Shown here: piece by piece, positions 6,128 through 6,320 of the stretch | How positions within the stretch are numbered: position 1 is the first letter of the stretch | How the letters are laid out: each line of letters begins with the position of its first letter | Assembly (NCBI GenBank): GCA_019090765.1 | Contig: JAHRVJ010000156.1 | Location: 1-6,320 of the forward strand | Reading direction: 5' to 3' | Origin: Ilumatobacteraceae bacterium | GTDB lineage: Bacteria; Actinomycetota; Acidimicrobiia; Acidimicrobiales; Ilumatobacteraceae | Length of the DNA stretch: 6,320 nt | The notes under the pieces: generated by a model | What the model saw: the letters and a program-made list of their open reading frames with translations, nothing else | Databases searched by the model: none | What the model was told of the DNA's origin: nothing | Made by a program: the position numbers and the translations under genes

Positions 6128-6152
6128 CAACAGTTGTCTAGCGCATCGCTAG
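6126..6152. repeat. Two abutting short palindromes between rmlC and rmlB
   Basis: GACAACAGTTGTC (6126-6138) is a perfect 6-base inverted repeat around a single A. CTAGCG-CAT-CGCTAG (6138-6152) is a perfect 6-base stem with a 3-base loop. They share the C at 6138. The first begins inside the rmlC stop codon and the second ends 4 bases before the AGAAAG preceding rmlB. They may be a protein operator or small hairpins in the message that tune rmlB expression; neither has a T-run as in a terminator. Confidence 0.5.
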
Positions 6153-6171
6153 CAATAGAAAGTTTGATCAC

Positions 6172-6320
6172 ATGAAGCTGTTCGTGACCGGAGCTGCCGG
6201 ATTTATCGGGTCTAATTACGTCCGGTACGTGCTCGATACCACCGACCATTCGGTAACGATCTACGACTCGCTGACCTACGCCGGCAATCTCGAAAGCATC
6301 CGCGATGTGCTCGATGACTC
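6172..6320 (+). CDS. rmlB: dTDP-glucose 4,6-dehydratase (N-terminal part, cut by window end)
   Basis: The first 49 codons and two bases of the next are present. The product starts MKLFVTGAAGFIGSNYVRYV, which is the GxxGxxG NAD-binding beta-alpha-beta motif of extended short-chain dehydrogenases. It continues VTIYDSLTYAGNLESI (28-43), the (D/Y)xLTYAGNL signature typical of RmlB. The enzyme is NAD-dependent and converts dTDP-glucose to dTDP-4-keto-6-deoxyglucose, the step between RmlA and RmlC. AGAAAG (6157-6162) 9 bases before the ATG is a modest ribosome site. It follows rmlC after 44 bases on the same strand, so co-transcription is likely. The catalytic TxxxE and YxxxK residues would lie beyond the window. 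Confidence 0.93.
   Translation, partial: MKLFVTGAAGFIGSNYVRYVLDTTDHSVTIYDSLTYAGNLESIRDVLDD

Overview
The window (moderately high GC, roughly 60% by eye) reads as a chromosomal segment of an actinobacterium. The best clues are an AccA3-type 600-residue acyl-CoA carboxylase alpha chain, a stand-alone biotin ligase, an LCP-family envelope protein and a dTDP-sugar operon. A lineage such as Acidimicrobiia is possible, but that is an impression from protein style and not a demonstrated placement.

Left part (1-742): an Lrp/AsnC-family regulator on the minus strand has its last few residues cut off by the window edge. Its upstream region holds a plausible promoter and a short palindrome. A 50-codon unrecognised helical ORF points the other way, and a small hairpin separates that ORF from the next, convergent gene.

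Middle (743-3299): a biotin carboxylase/biotin carboxyl carrier alpha chain (minus) and the biotin-protein ligase BirA (plus) diverge from a single CATG. Their start codons overlap, so there is no intergenic DNA. BirA is expected to attach biotin to Lys566 of the neighbouring carboxylase. The system supplies malonyl-CoA or another carboxylated acyl-CoA for lipid synthesis; its beta (carboxyltransferase) subunit is not in the window.

Right part (3333-6320): a membrane-anchored LytR-CpsA-Psr (LCP) protein is followed, all on the plus strand, by a long-form glucose-1-phosphate thymidylyltransferase (rmlA), an atypical RmlC-family epimerase and the start of dTDP-glucose 4,6-dehydratase (rmlB, cut by the window end). 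Together these suggest nucleotide-activated deoxysugar (probably dTDP-L-rhamnose) synthesis for a cell-wall glycopolymer that an LCP enzyme would attach to peptidoglycan. No rmlD is visible; it may lie downstream.

The most unusual non-coding structure is a compound palindrome between rmlA and rmlC (5483-5561). It has two GGGGTCAGACCCC-type cores in opposite orientation, perfect 23-base outer arms and a competing 12-base inner inverted repeat. It overlaps the rmlA stop codon and abuts an unusually strong rmlC ribosome binding site. I saw no clear defence system, CRISPR array, RNA gene or transposase gene.
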